From Thioalkalivibrio sp. (GTDB lineage Bacteria; Pseudomonadota; Gammaproteobacteria; Ectothiorhodospirales; Ectothiorhodospiraceae): a stretch of DNA of 8,048 nt. How positions within the stretch are numbered: the stretch's first letter is position 1; every line of letters starts with the position of its first letter. Shown in pieces: positions 1 through 5,378 of this stretch. The translations under genes and the position numbers were made by a program. Below the pieces are notes generated by a model, which saw only the letters and a program-made list of their open reading frames with translations, was not told the DNA's origin and did no database searches. The stretch is from contig PULL01000085.1 of assembly GCA_003550945.1 (NCBI GenBank), forward strand, positions 1 through 8,048, in the 5' to 3' direction.

Positions 1-361
1 AGACCGGCTTGGCGAGCCGCCTCTCCCAGTCCGGCCAGGCCGCCAGTTCCAGCGACCAGCGCACCCGGACGGGGGTGGCGATCTGCGTCATGGTGGCGCG
101 AACCCGTTCCGCCAGTGATTGCAGGCTGCGTTGCATCAAGGCAGTGTCCAGACGGCGCTCCGTCCCGGCCAGCAGGCTGATCTCGCTGGCAAAGGGCAGG
201 GCGGCGGCACGGGCCAGTTCCGCCTGGGTGAGCAGCAGGGTGTCCAGTTCGGCTTCGAAGCGCGCGGCCAGGGTGACCGCGAACGCGATGGCCGCGGCCG
301 ACGGCCCGGAGGCGTCCAATGCCAGCAGGACCCGGCGAAGCGCAGGCTCACTCGTTTGCAT
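1..361 (-). CDS. Universal stress protein (UspA-like) family protein, partial at the window edge
   Basis: The 120 residues visible start MQTSEPALRRVLLALDAS. The pattern RRVLLALDAS, then an Ala-rich helix (about 20-35) and AELDTLLL, is the usual first beta-alpha-beta unit of a UspA-type Rossmann-like fold, a cytoplasmic fold that often binds nucleotide and responds to stress. A later segment (about residues 50-105, including LPFASEI and VRVRWSLEL) resembles an uncharacterised group of proteobacterial USP-like proteins, recalled from memory. The frame has no stop down to position 2, so the C-terminal part lies outside the window and the ATP-binding glycine motif expected there cannot be checked. 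The ATG at 359-361 lies inside the end of the LonC-like gene, a 14 bp overlap in another frame. A GAGG sits about 6 nt upstream. The overlap implies translational coupling and one transcript with the protease. The family call is fairly secure; the function is not known. Confidence 0.72.
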   Translation of the reverse strand, partial: MQTSEPALRRVLLALDASGPSAAAIAFAVTLAARFEAELDTLLLTQAELARAAALPFASEISLLAGTERRLDTALMQRSLQSLAERVRATMTQIATPVRVRWSLELAAWPDWERRLAKPV

Positions 362-2795
362 GCGAATCCTCGCGGCTGGAATAGGCCTGGCGCAGCCGGG
401 CCAGTTCGGCGAGCCGCGCCTGGACACGGCCGTTCAGGCTCTGCTTCGGCCATCGCCCCTGTGCGTCCGGCGCGCCGGCGGGCAGGCCGCTCAGCAGGGC
501 GCTGGCCTGGTCGACGTGATCGATCGCATAAACCTGGAAAAGACCCTTGCGCGCGGCCTCGACCACGTCCCGCCGAAGCATCAGGTGCGGACGGTTGCTG
601 GCCGGAATGATCACCCCGTGGCTGCCGTCCAGACCGCCGGCCGCGCAGACGTCGAAAAACCCCTCGATCTTGTCGTTGACCCCGCCGACGGCCTGGACCA
701 GGCCATGCTGGTCCACCGATCCGGTGACGGCGAGCGACTGGCGGAGCGGTGCGTTCGCGAGCGCGGAAAGCAGCGCACACAGTTCCGCGACGGACGCACT
801 GTCGCCCTCGACCGGTCCATAGGACTGCTCGAAAGTCAGGCTGGCCGCGAGCGAGAGGGGATGATCGCCGCTGAAACGCCAGGAAAGGTACGAAGACAGG
901 ATCAGCACGCCCTTCGAGTGGATCGCACCCCCGAGCTTGACTTCCCGTTCGATGTCGATGACCTTGCCTGCACCGAGCCGGGCGGTTGCCGTGATGCGCG
1001 ACGGCCGGCCGAAGCTGAATTCGCCGAGGCTGATCACGGACAGGCCGTTGACCTGGCCAACCCGCTCGCCTTCCAGTTCCACGCGCTGGATGCCGCGCCG
1101 GATGGATTCTTGCACCTGCTCCCGAATGCGGCTGAGCCGCCGGATTGCGGCGTCGATCGCGTGCTGCACGTGGATGCCGTCGACCTGCGCGGCGTCATCC
1201 TGCCCGGCGTAGTAATCGGCCTCCCGAAGGAGGTCGTCGAGGGACCCCATGTGCAGGGACAGGCGTTCGCCGTCCTCGACCTGGCGCGCAGCCTGATCGA
1301 TCACCCGCGCGACGGCGGCGCGCTTGAACGGCCGCAATCCGCCGGACCGCTGCTGCATCCCGATCAGGCGGGCATAGCGGCTGGTGGTGTCTTCGTCCCT
1401 GGGGATGTCCTCGGAAAAGTCGGCCGCTATCTTGAACAGGCGGCCAAACTCGGGATCGTATCGCTGGAGCAGGTAGTAGAGCAGGCGCCCACCCACAAGG
1501 ACCACCTTGAGGTCGAGCGGGATCGGTGCGGGCTCCAGCGTCGTGGTGCTCGCGATGCTGAGCATGGTCTCCAGGGACTCCACGCGCAGTTCGCGCGCCC
1601 GCAATGCCCGTTTCAGTGCCTCCCAGGCAAAGTGATGCCGAAGCAGGCGCTCTGCGTCGATGACCAGATAGCCGCCGTTGGCGCGAGCCAGCGCGCCCGA
1701 TTTGATCAGTGTGAAGTCGGTGACCAGCGTCCCGTGCTGGACGGTATGCTCCACCCGGCCCACCAGGTTCTGGTAGGTCGGATTGTCCTCGTAGAACACG
1801 GGCGCGCCCGTGCTCTGGGCGTGGTCCACGAGCACGTTCACCTGGTAGCGTGTCAGTTGCCGCGCTGCCTGTCCGGCCGGGTTGGGCCCGCCTCCGGAGT
1901 CCTCGCCAAGGCTGCGGATCTGCTCCGCGTTCTCCAGCAGGTCGCGGCGTACGGCTTCGAAAAAGCGCAGCACTTCCGGGAGATCGCGGTACTTCTGGTA
2001 CAGATCTTCGAACTGCTGGTCGACCGTGGCGCCCGAAACCTGCAGATCCAGCTGCTTGTGCCGCTCGCGGCCCTCGCGCTGCCAGCGAGGGATCTGCGCG
2101 ATCAGCTGGCGCAGGTCCTGCTTCAGCTCCTCGACCGCGGTTTCGATCGCCTGCTGGTCCTTTGCCGACAGTTTTTCGAACTCGTCCGCGTCCAGGATTT
2201 CGCCCCTGTGAGTCGGAGCCAGCGTGTAGCCACCCGGCGTTCTCAGTAGCGCGACGTTGCGCTTTTCGGCTTTTTCCCGCAGTTCGCCGAACGCCTTTTC
2301 GTCGCGGTCCTTCAACTCGTCGTGGATCTCCTGCGCCTGCGCGCGGTAGGCCTCGCTCTGGAACGCGGCCACCAGCGCGGTGATCACGTCCTCGGTGAGC
2401 TGATGCATGTCACGCCGCAACTCCTGGCCGCGACCTGCGGGCAGGCGCAATGCCCGCGGCCGGTGGGGAGTGTCGAAGTCGTTCACGTAGCACCAGTCGG
2501 CCGGCACTTCGCGTCCAGCCGCGGTCTCCCTGAGCAGGCGGTTGACCAGCGTCCTGCGGCCGAGACCGGTGGACCCAAGCACGAACAGGTTGTAGCCCTC
2601 GTGCAGCATGCCGATCCCGAAGCGCAGAGCCTCGAGCGCCCGTTCCTGCCCCATCACGTCGTCGAGATCGGCCAGCTCTCCCGTGTGGTCGAAGTCCAGC
2701 GTCTCCGGGTCGCAGGAATGACACAGGGACTGGGCGGGAAGAGGTTCCGGTGCTTTGGTTGAGACCGTATCCAGTGGCCGTTGCGGATCAGACAT
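348..2795 (-). CDS. LonC/LonB-like Ser-Lys protease with AAA_32-type domain (COG1067 type)
   Basis: This 815-residue protein should be a cytosolic homologue of Lon that degrades damaged or regulatory proteins. The C-terminal Lon protease domain (about 575-770) carries the catalytic dyad: Ser666 in EGDSAS and Lys709 in GGVNDKIEGF. The 43-residue spacing equals that of E. coli Lon (S679/K722). The N-terminal part has an AAA-like segment (about 40-125) with a P-loop relic, GSTGLGRRT (74-82), in which the Walker lysine is Arg. A long charged helical insertion follows (about 130-300). The second AAA part has a Walker B-like GGYLVIDAE (374-382) and LFKIAADFSEDIPR (453-466). This order fits the COG1067 group (AAA_32, helical insertion, LonB-type lid, Lon_C) rather than LonA; the substrate-binding LAN domain of LonA is absent. 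A CxxC at 25-28 has no known role. The start ATG at 2793-2795 has GGAG 9 nt upstream. The gene lies downstream of cbpM and overlaps the USP gene. Degradation may be ATP-independent (inference). Confidence 0.9.
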   Translation of the reverse strand: MSDPQRPLDTVSTKAPEPLPAQSLCHSCDPETLDFDHTGELADLDDVMGQERALEALRFGIGMLHEGYNLFVLGSTGLGRRTLVNRLLRETAAGREVPADWCYVNDFDTPHRPRALRLPAGRGQELRRDMHQLTEDVITALVAAFQSEAYRAQAQEIHDELKDRDEKAFGELREKAEKRNVALLRTPGGYTLAPTHRGEILDADEFEKLSAKDQQAIETAVEELKQDLRQLIAQIPRWQREGRERHKQLDLQVSGATVDQQFEDLYQKYRDLPEVLRFFEAVRRDLLENAEQIRSLGEDSGGGPNPAGQAARQLTRYQVNVLVDHAQSTGAPVFYEDNPTYQNLVGRVEHTVQHGTLVTDFTLIKSGALARANGGYLVIDAERLLRHHFAWEALKRALRARELRVESLETMLSIASTTTLEPAPIPLDLKVVLVGGRLLYYLLQRYDPEFGRLFKIAADFSEDIPRDEDTTSRYARLIGMQQRSGGLRPFKRAAVARVIDQAARQVEDGERLSLHMGSLDDLLREADYYAGQDDAAQVDGIHVQHAIDAAIRRLSRIREQVQESIRRGIQRVELEGERVGQVNGLSVISLGEFSFGRPSRITATARLGAGKVIDIEREVKLGGAIHSKGVLILSSYLSWRFSGDHPLSLAASLTFEQSYGPVEGDSASVAELCALLSALANAPLRQSLAVTGSVDQHGLVQAVGGVNDKIEGFFDVCAAGGLDGSHGVIIPASNRPHLMLRRDVVEAARKGLFQVYAIDHVDQASALLSGLPAGAPDAQGRWPKQSLNGRVQARLAELARLRQAYSSREDSHANE

Positions 2796-2833
2796 CGGCT
2801 GAGGCTCCAGGAAGGCGAGGGCCGCGCTGCCCT

Positions 2834-2849
2834 GACTACGAACATAGCA
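2834..2849 (-). promoter_or_regulatory. Candidate extended -10 promoter for the LonC-like gene
   Basis: Read on the minus strand, TGC followed by TATGTT (2849-2841) forms an extended -10 element about 45 bp upstream of the protease start. No good -35 is seen at 16-18 bp, which extended -10 promoters can tolerate. The 180 bp gap 2796-2975 holds no gene that I can see and no convincing terminator. The protease could therefore be transcribed both from here and by read-through from cbpA-cbpM. This is a weak call from a short motif. Confidence 0.33.
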
Positions 2850-2975
2850 GATACGGCAGGCGGGACGGTTCGGGAATCCGCCCGAAGCCCCCGGTTTTTC
2901 GGCAAACGGCGGGCGGGGCGGCGCCTCGGCGTCGCACGGGGCCAGCCTGTCGTGACGCGAGTTGCCGGGCGCTTC

Positions 2976-3284
2976 CTAGTCCAGGCCGGCGCGACGCAGG
3001 CGGGCTCGCAGGTCGTCCATTTCCTCGAGCAGGTCGGCCACCAGCGCCGCCAGTTCGGGCTCCGCGTCGAACACACGCTCCATCTCGCGCATGCGGCGTG
3101 CGCGCCGCAGGTGCTCACCCGAGAAGCGCCAGGTTCCGGCAACGCACTCGGTGCTCGGGAAGAGGCCTTCCTCGAGATGGCGCTTCAGCCACTGCGGCTC
3201 GACAGTGCAGACGGTTGCCATCTGTTCCACGGTAAGCCATGTCTCTTCCACCAGCGCTCCGTGCAGGATCTCATCGTTGCGCAT
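2976..3284 (-). CDS. cbpM: CbpM, modulator of the CbpA co-chaperone
   Basis: This 102-residue protein matches the usual CbpM length of about 100. It has the family layout: a MerR-like winged-helix segment (about 16-58, with ETWLTVEQMATVCTVEPQWL and GTWRFSGEHLRR) followed by a long helix rich in Arg and Glu with Leu repeats (about 60-100). In E. coli, CbpM binds the J-domain of CbpA and blocks both its co-chaperone and its DNA-binding activities. The same role is inferred here from sequence and from its place: its ATG lies 3 nt after the cbpA stop codon (TAA at 3288-3290), so the two are surely co-transcribed and probably translationally coupled. A GAGG about 9 nt upstream supports the start. 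It ends with TAG at 2976-2978. A MerR-family transcription factor is the main alternative, but the length and the cbpA neighbour argue against it. Confidence 0.9.
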   Translation of the reverse strand: MRNDEILHGALVEETWLTVEQMATVCTVEPQWLKRHLEEGLFPSTECVAGTWRFSGEHLRRARRMREMERVFDAEPELAALVADLLEEMDDLRARLRRAGLD

Positions 3285-3287
3285 CGT

Positions 3288-4241
3288 TTATGCCCTCTCG
3301 TCGCGGCGCGGATCGAACGCGAGTTCGCGCGCCATCGTTTCGTAGATCTCCCGCGCCTTCGGGTTCTTGGCGGACGGCAGCACCACCTGGATTTCCAGCA
3401 ACAGATCGCCGGCCGGAGTCCCGGGAATGCCGCGGCCGCGTACGCGCAGCTGCCGGCCACTCTGCGCCCCCTCTGGGATGCGCACTTTCAGTGTGCCTCC
3501 GGGCAGCGGCACCGGGACGACCGCTCCCAGCGCCGCTTCCCACGGGGCGACGGGGAGGGTGAGGTGCAGATTCCGGCCATCCGGCCGGTAGCGTGGATGC
3601 GGACGGAAATGGACTTCCAGCAACAGGTCGCCTGCCGGTCCGCCACCGATTCCCGGCGACCCCTGGCCGGCCAGGCGGATCACCTGGCCTTCGTGTACAC
3701 CCTTCGGGACGCGGACATTCAGGGTTCGCGTGTCGACCACGACCCGGCCCTGTGCGTCCAGCCGCGGCGCACGCAGCGAGATCTGGCGGGTGGCTCCCTC
3801 GAAAGCATCCTCGATATCCAGCAGCACCTTGGCGTGGTGGTCTTCGCCGCGGGCCCGGAACTCGCCACCGGCGGTGTGGTAGCGGGCCCGGCCGCCACCC
3901 ATCTGTCCGAACAGTTCGGAAAAGAAGTCGCTGAACGCCGCTTCTTCGGAGGGCGAAAAGCCGCGGCCGGAGAACTCGAAACCGGCGTCCCAGTCGGGCG
4001 GGGGCCGGAACTCCTCACCCGGCTGATGCCCGCGCCCCAGTTGATCGTAGGCGGCGCGCTTCTCCGGGTCGGAAAGCACAGCATGGGCTTCGTTGATCTC
4101 CTGCATCCGTGCCTCGGCGTCCGGCTCCTTCGAGACATCCGGATGATACTTGCGGGCGAGCTTGCGGAAGGCTTTCTTGATGTCCTGGACCGTGGCGTCG
4201 CGCGGCACGTCCAGGGTTTTGTAGTAGTCCTTGAATTCCAT
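3288..4241 (-). CDS. cbpA: CbpA-type DnaJ/Hsp40 co-chaperone (class B J-protein)
   Basis: This 317-residue J-protein should stimulate the ATPase of DnaK (Hsp70) and hand it misfolded clients; E. coli CbpA also binds curved DNA and the nucleoid. The J-domain covers about residues 5-70, with the HPD motif at 33-35 that contacts DnaK. A Gly/Phe-rich stretch follows (about 70-130, with DFFSELFGQMGGG). Two beta-rich client-binding domains follow (about 132-215 and 216-290), each with a repeat of the RVPKGVHEGQ / RIPEGAQSGR kind. There is no CxxCxGxG zinc finger, which separates it from DnaJ itself. The ATG at 4239-4241 is chosen because AAGGAG lies 5 nt upstream and MEFKDYYKTL matches the family N-terminus. 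An in-frame ATG at 4278-4280 would sit at the predicted transcription start. The length agrees with known CbpA (about 306). cbpM follows 3 nt downstream. Confidence 0.92.
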   Translation of the reverse strand: MEFKDYYKTLDVPRDATVQDIKKAFRKLARKYHPDVSKEPDAEARMQEINEAHAVLSDPEKRAAYDQLGRGHQPGEEFRPPPDWDAGFEFSGRGFSPSEEAAFSDFFSELFGQMGGGRARYHTAGGEFRARGEDHHAKVLLDIEDAFEGATRQISLRAPRLDAQGRVVVDTRTLNVRVPKGVHEGQVIRLAGQGSPGIGGGPAGDLLLEVHFRPHPRYRPDGRNLHLTLPVAPWEAALGAVVPVPLPGGTLKVRIPEGAQSGRQLRVRGRGIPGTPAGDLLLEIQVVLPSAKNPKAREIYETMARELAFDPRRDERA

Positions 4242-4246
4242 CAGGG

Positions 4247-4252
4247 CTCCTT
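4247..4252 (-). promoter_or_regulatory. Ribosome binding site fixing the cbpA start
   Basis: AAGGAG on the minus strand lies 5 nt before the ATG at 4241. It selects this start over the in-frame ATG 39 nt further upstream. A CUCC in the short leader could pair with the GGAG, so partial masking of the site is possible but unproven. Confidence 0.75.
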
Positions 4253-4286
4253 GGCCTTTCGGGAGGGTGGGTAGCCTCACCCATGG

Positions 4287-4315
4287 AATTTACCCCACCG
4301 GCCGCTACTTTCAAG
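4287..4315 (-). promoter_or_regulatory. Promoter of cbpA-cbpM (sigma-70-like, with a heat-shock-like -35)
   Basis: On the minus strand CTTGAAA (4315-4309), preceded by CC, matches the sigma-32 -35 consensus. Its TTGAAA also scores 5 of 6 against the sigma-70 -35. Sixteen bases later is TAAATT (4292-4287), 4 of 6 against TATAAT. The C-rich -10 needed by sigma-32 (CCCCAT) is missing; the sequence there is GGGGTAAAT. Transcription would begin near 4280, giving a leader of about 39 nt. It is most simply a housekeeping promoter, with dual recognition possible. Confidence 0.55.
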
Positions 4316-4319
4316 GGTA

Positions 4320-4346
4320 TTGAAGGGACCGTGCGGGCCCCCATAT
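4320..4346 (+). promoter_or_regulatory. Sigma-32 (RpoH) heat-shock promoter of the hsp20 pair
   Basis: TTGAA (4320-4324), 14 bp, then CCCCATAT (4339-4346) followed by TA matches the RpoH consensus CTTGAA, 13-17 bp, CCCCATNT, with a full match in the -10. No sigma-70 pair of similar quality overlaps it. Transcription would start near 4353, about 50 nt before the first hsp20 start codon. Heat-shock control is what this family of genes normally shows, so motif and context agree. Confidence 0.78.
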
Positions 4347-4350
4347 TACC

Positions 4351-4383
4351 GTGCGAGGGTGCCGTTCGGACGGTGCCCCGCGT
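4351..4383 (+). promoter_or_regulatory. Stable hairpin in the hsp20 5' leader
   Basis: The leader can fold GGGTGCCGT (4357-4365) onto ACGGTGCCC (4370-4378), nine pairs including two G-U, around a UCGG tetraloop. Below a bulged A4356 the stem continues with GCG (4353-4355) against CGC (4379-4381) and possibly two G-U pairs. It lies at the very 5' end of the predicted mRNA and stops about 9 nt before the GGAGG site, which it does not cover. It may protect the mRNA 5' end or form part of a thermosensor. Its role is inferred only from its position and its pairing. Confidence 0.5.
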
Positions 4384-4391
4384 TGACCAAT

Positions 4392-4396
4392 GGAGG
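4392..4396 (+). promoter_or_regulatory. Ribosome binding site deciding the first hsp20 start
   Basis: GGAGG lies 8 nt before the ATG at 4405-4407. An earlier in-frame start at 4390 would place this site inside the coding region, so 4405 is chosen. Confidence 0.8.
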
Positions 4397-4404
4397 ACGT
4401 GATT

Positions 4405-4842
4405 ATGTACCGTTCGCTGTTTCCCCACGACATGCTCGCGGAGCTCGACCGACTGCAGCGGGAGATGAGCCGCAGCTTCGATTATTCGCCCAGCATACGC
4501 GGTATGGCCCGGGGCGGGGTTCCGGCGATGAACGTCGGCGGCACGCCGCACTCGGTGGAGATCTACGCTTTTGCCCCGGGCATCGACCCGGCCAGCATCG
4601 AGGTGCACATCGAGAAAGGCGTGCTGGTGATCGCCGGTGAACGTGCGTCGGCTTTGCCCGCACGCGAAACCAAGGCCAACGTGCACATCGACGAGCGCTT
4701 TTCCGGCGCCTTCCGCCGGGTCGTGACCCTACCGGACGATGTGGACCCGGACAAGGTGACCGCCCGGTATCGTGATGGTGTGCTGCACATCAGCATCAAG
4801 CGCCGCGAGACTTCGTTGCCGCGGCGGATCAGCGTTCAGTGA
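4405..4842 (+). CDS. Small heat shock protein, Hsp20/alpha-crystallin family (first of two)
   Basis: This 145-residue ATP-independent holding chaperone would bind unfolding proteins in the cytoplasm and pass them to the DnaK system. The N-terminal arm (1-38) begins MYRSLFPHDMLAELDRLQRE, a helix of the IbpA-like kind. The alpha-crystallin domain spans about 39-134 and contains VEIYAFAPGI, VLVIAGER and the conserved GVL at 125-127. The C-terminal tail ends RRISVQ, with the I-S-V motif at 142-144 that docks into a neighbouring subunit for oligomer assembly. Length and layout are normal. It is the first gene behind the sigma-32 promoter and ends 14 nt before the second hsp20 gene. The two proteins differ clearly in their N-terminal arms, so they may form mixed oligomers as IbpA and IbpB do; that is inference. 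Confidence 0.95.
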   Translation: MYRSLFPHDMLAELDRLQREMSRSFDYSPSIRGMARGGVPAMNVGGTPHSVEIYAFAPGIDPASIEVHIEKGVLVIAGERASALPARETKANVHIDERFSGAFRRVVTLPDDVDPDKVTARYRDGVLHISIKRRETSLPRRISVQ

Positions 4843-4843
4843 G

Positions 4844-4848
4844 GGAGG
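4844..4848 (+). promoter_or_regulatory. Ribosome binding site deciding the second hsp20 start
   Basis: GGAGG lies 8 nt before the ATG at 4857-4859. A GTG at 4839, overlapping the previous stop codon, is in frame but has no such site, so the ATG is preferred. Confidence 0.75.
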
Positions 4849-4856
4849 GTCCGAAT

Positions 4857-5240
4857 ATGAATGACAAGACCGATGTTAGCCGCAAGGAAGAGTCGACCGC
4901 AGGCACGCAGGCCACATTGACGCCGCCCGTGGACGTATTCGAAGACGCGACCGGAATCACGCTGCTCGCCGATCTGCCGGGCGTGCCAAAAGACGCGCTG
5001 CACCTGCACGTGGAGGCGGAGACCCTGACCATCGAGGGCGAGGTGGCGCTCGAGGTACCCGAGGGTATGGAGGCCACCCACGCGGAAGTGAGTCTGCCCC
5101 GTTATCGCCGCGTGTTCACGCTGTCCCGGGAACTGGACACCGACCAGGTCAGCGCCGAATTCCGCAACGGCGTGTTGACCCTGCGCATCCCGAAGGCACA
5201 GCACGCGCAACCGCGCAGGATCGAGGTGGAGGTGGCGTAA
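4857..5240 (+). CDS. Small heat shock protein, Hsp20/alpha-crystallin family (second of two)
   Basis: This 127-residue Hsp20 has a short, hydrophilic N-terminal arm (about 1-21), unlike the helical arm of its neighbour. The alpha-crystallin domain (about 22-113) opens with PPVDVFEDATGI and LLADLPGV, the form common in class A-type bacterial Hsp20s. It contains FRNGVLTLRIPKA with GVL at 105-107. The tail PRRIEVEVA gives an I-E-V motif at 122-124 for oligomer contacts. It should be a holding chaperone in the cytoplasm. The start is the ATG with GGAGG 8 nt upstream. The 14 nt gap to the first hsp20 gene makes a two-gene heat-shock operon. The stop codon is followed almost at once by the palindromic repeat segment, which may end or stabilise the transcript. 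Family assignment is secure; client range and partner are unknown. Confidence 0.95.
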   Translation: MNDKTDVSRKEESTAGTQATLTPPVDVFEDATGITLLADLPGVPKDALHLHVEAETLTIEGEVALEVPEGMEATHAEVSLPRYRRVFTLSRELDTDQVSAEFRNGVLTLRIPKAQHAQPRRIEVEVA

Positions 5241-5243
5241 AAG

Positions 5244-5378
5244 CCGGCCCTCACCCCCAGAGCCCCAGAAAGCCCGCTCCCCTGCGAGCAGGAGAGATGA
5301 CAAAGCTCTCTCCCGCGCAAATGGGAGAAATCAGAAAACTCCCTCCCCCGCTTGCGGGGGAGGGCTGGGGAGGGGGCC
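5244..5378 (+). repeat. GC-rich repeat-like segment with three related palindromes
   Basis: The gap between two convergent genes is almost filled by three successive stem-loops of similar composition. The first pairs CTCCCCTGC (5277-5285) with GCAGGAGAG (5288-5296), one mismatch. The second pairs TCTCCC (5309-5314) with GGGAGA (5323-5328). The third pairs CCCTCCCCCGC (5341-5351) with GCGGGGGAGGG (5354-5364), perfectly. The outer flanks are imperfect inverted copies: GGCCCTCACCCCCAGAGCCC on the left (5246-5265) and GGGCTGGGGAGGGGGCC on the right (5362-5378). From memory, the pattern CCCTCACCCC...CTCTCCCGC-GCGGGAGAG...GGGG is like dispersed intergenic repeats of GC-rich proteobacteria. Copy number in this genome cannot be seen. 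The strand given is arbitrary. Confidence 0.6.
5335..5364 (-). terminator. Intrinsic terminator of ettA
   Basis: Read on the minus strand, 13 nt past the ettA stop codon, a perfect 11 bp GC-only-but-one stem (5364-5354 with 5351-5341) with a two-base loop (in practice a four-base loop) is followed by AGTTTTCTGATTT. This is a classic hairpin plus T-run. On the plus strand the same hairpin is followed by CTGGGG, with no T-run, so it would serve the hsp20 operon poorly. Confidence 0.75.

Noticed and set aside
136..780. Minus-strand frame of 214 codons spanning the protease/USP junction
   Set aside because: It is Arg/Pro-rich and out of frame with both supported genes, which themselves explain the whole stretch.
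9..2249. Plus-strand open frame of 746 codons antisense to the LonC-like and USP genes
   Set aside because: The opposite strand carries a protease with catalytic motifs. The antisense product is low-complexity, Arg/Ala/Asp-rich and has no domain; long antisense frames are common in GC-rich genes.
2781..4274. Plus-strand open frame of 497 codons antisense to cbpM and cbpA
   Set aside because: It mirrors two well-supported genes and their 3 nt junction, and shows no recognisable motif or ribosome binding site.
4242..4280. N-terminal extension of CbpA from the upstream ATG at 4280
   Set aside because: It would begin at the predicted transcription start with no ribosome site, and the added 13 residues are not part of known CbpA N-termini.
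5277..5364. Short CRISPR-like array from the repeated CTCCC/GGGAG units
   Set aside because: The units differ in sequence and length, are palindromic through their whole length and have no regular spacers; no cas gene is nearby.
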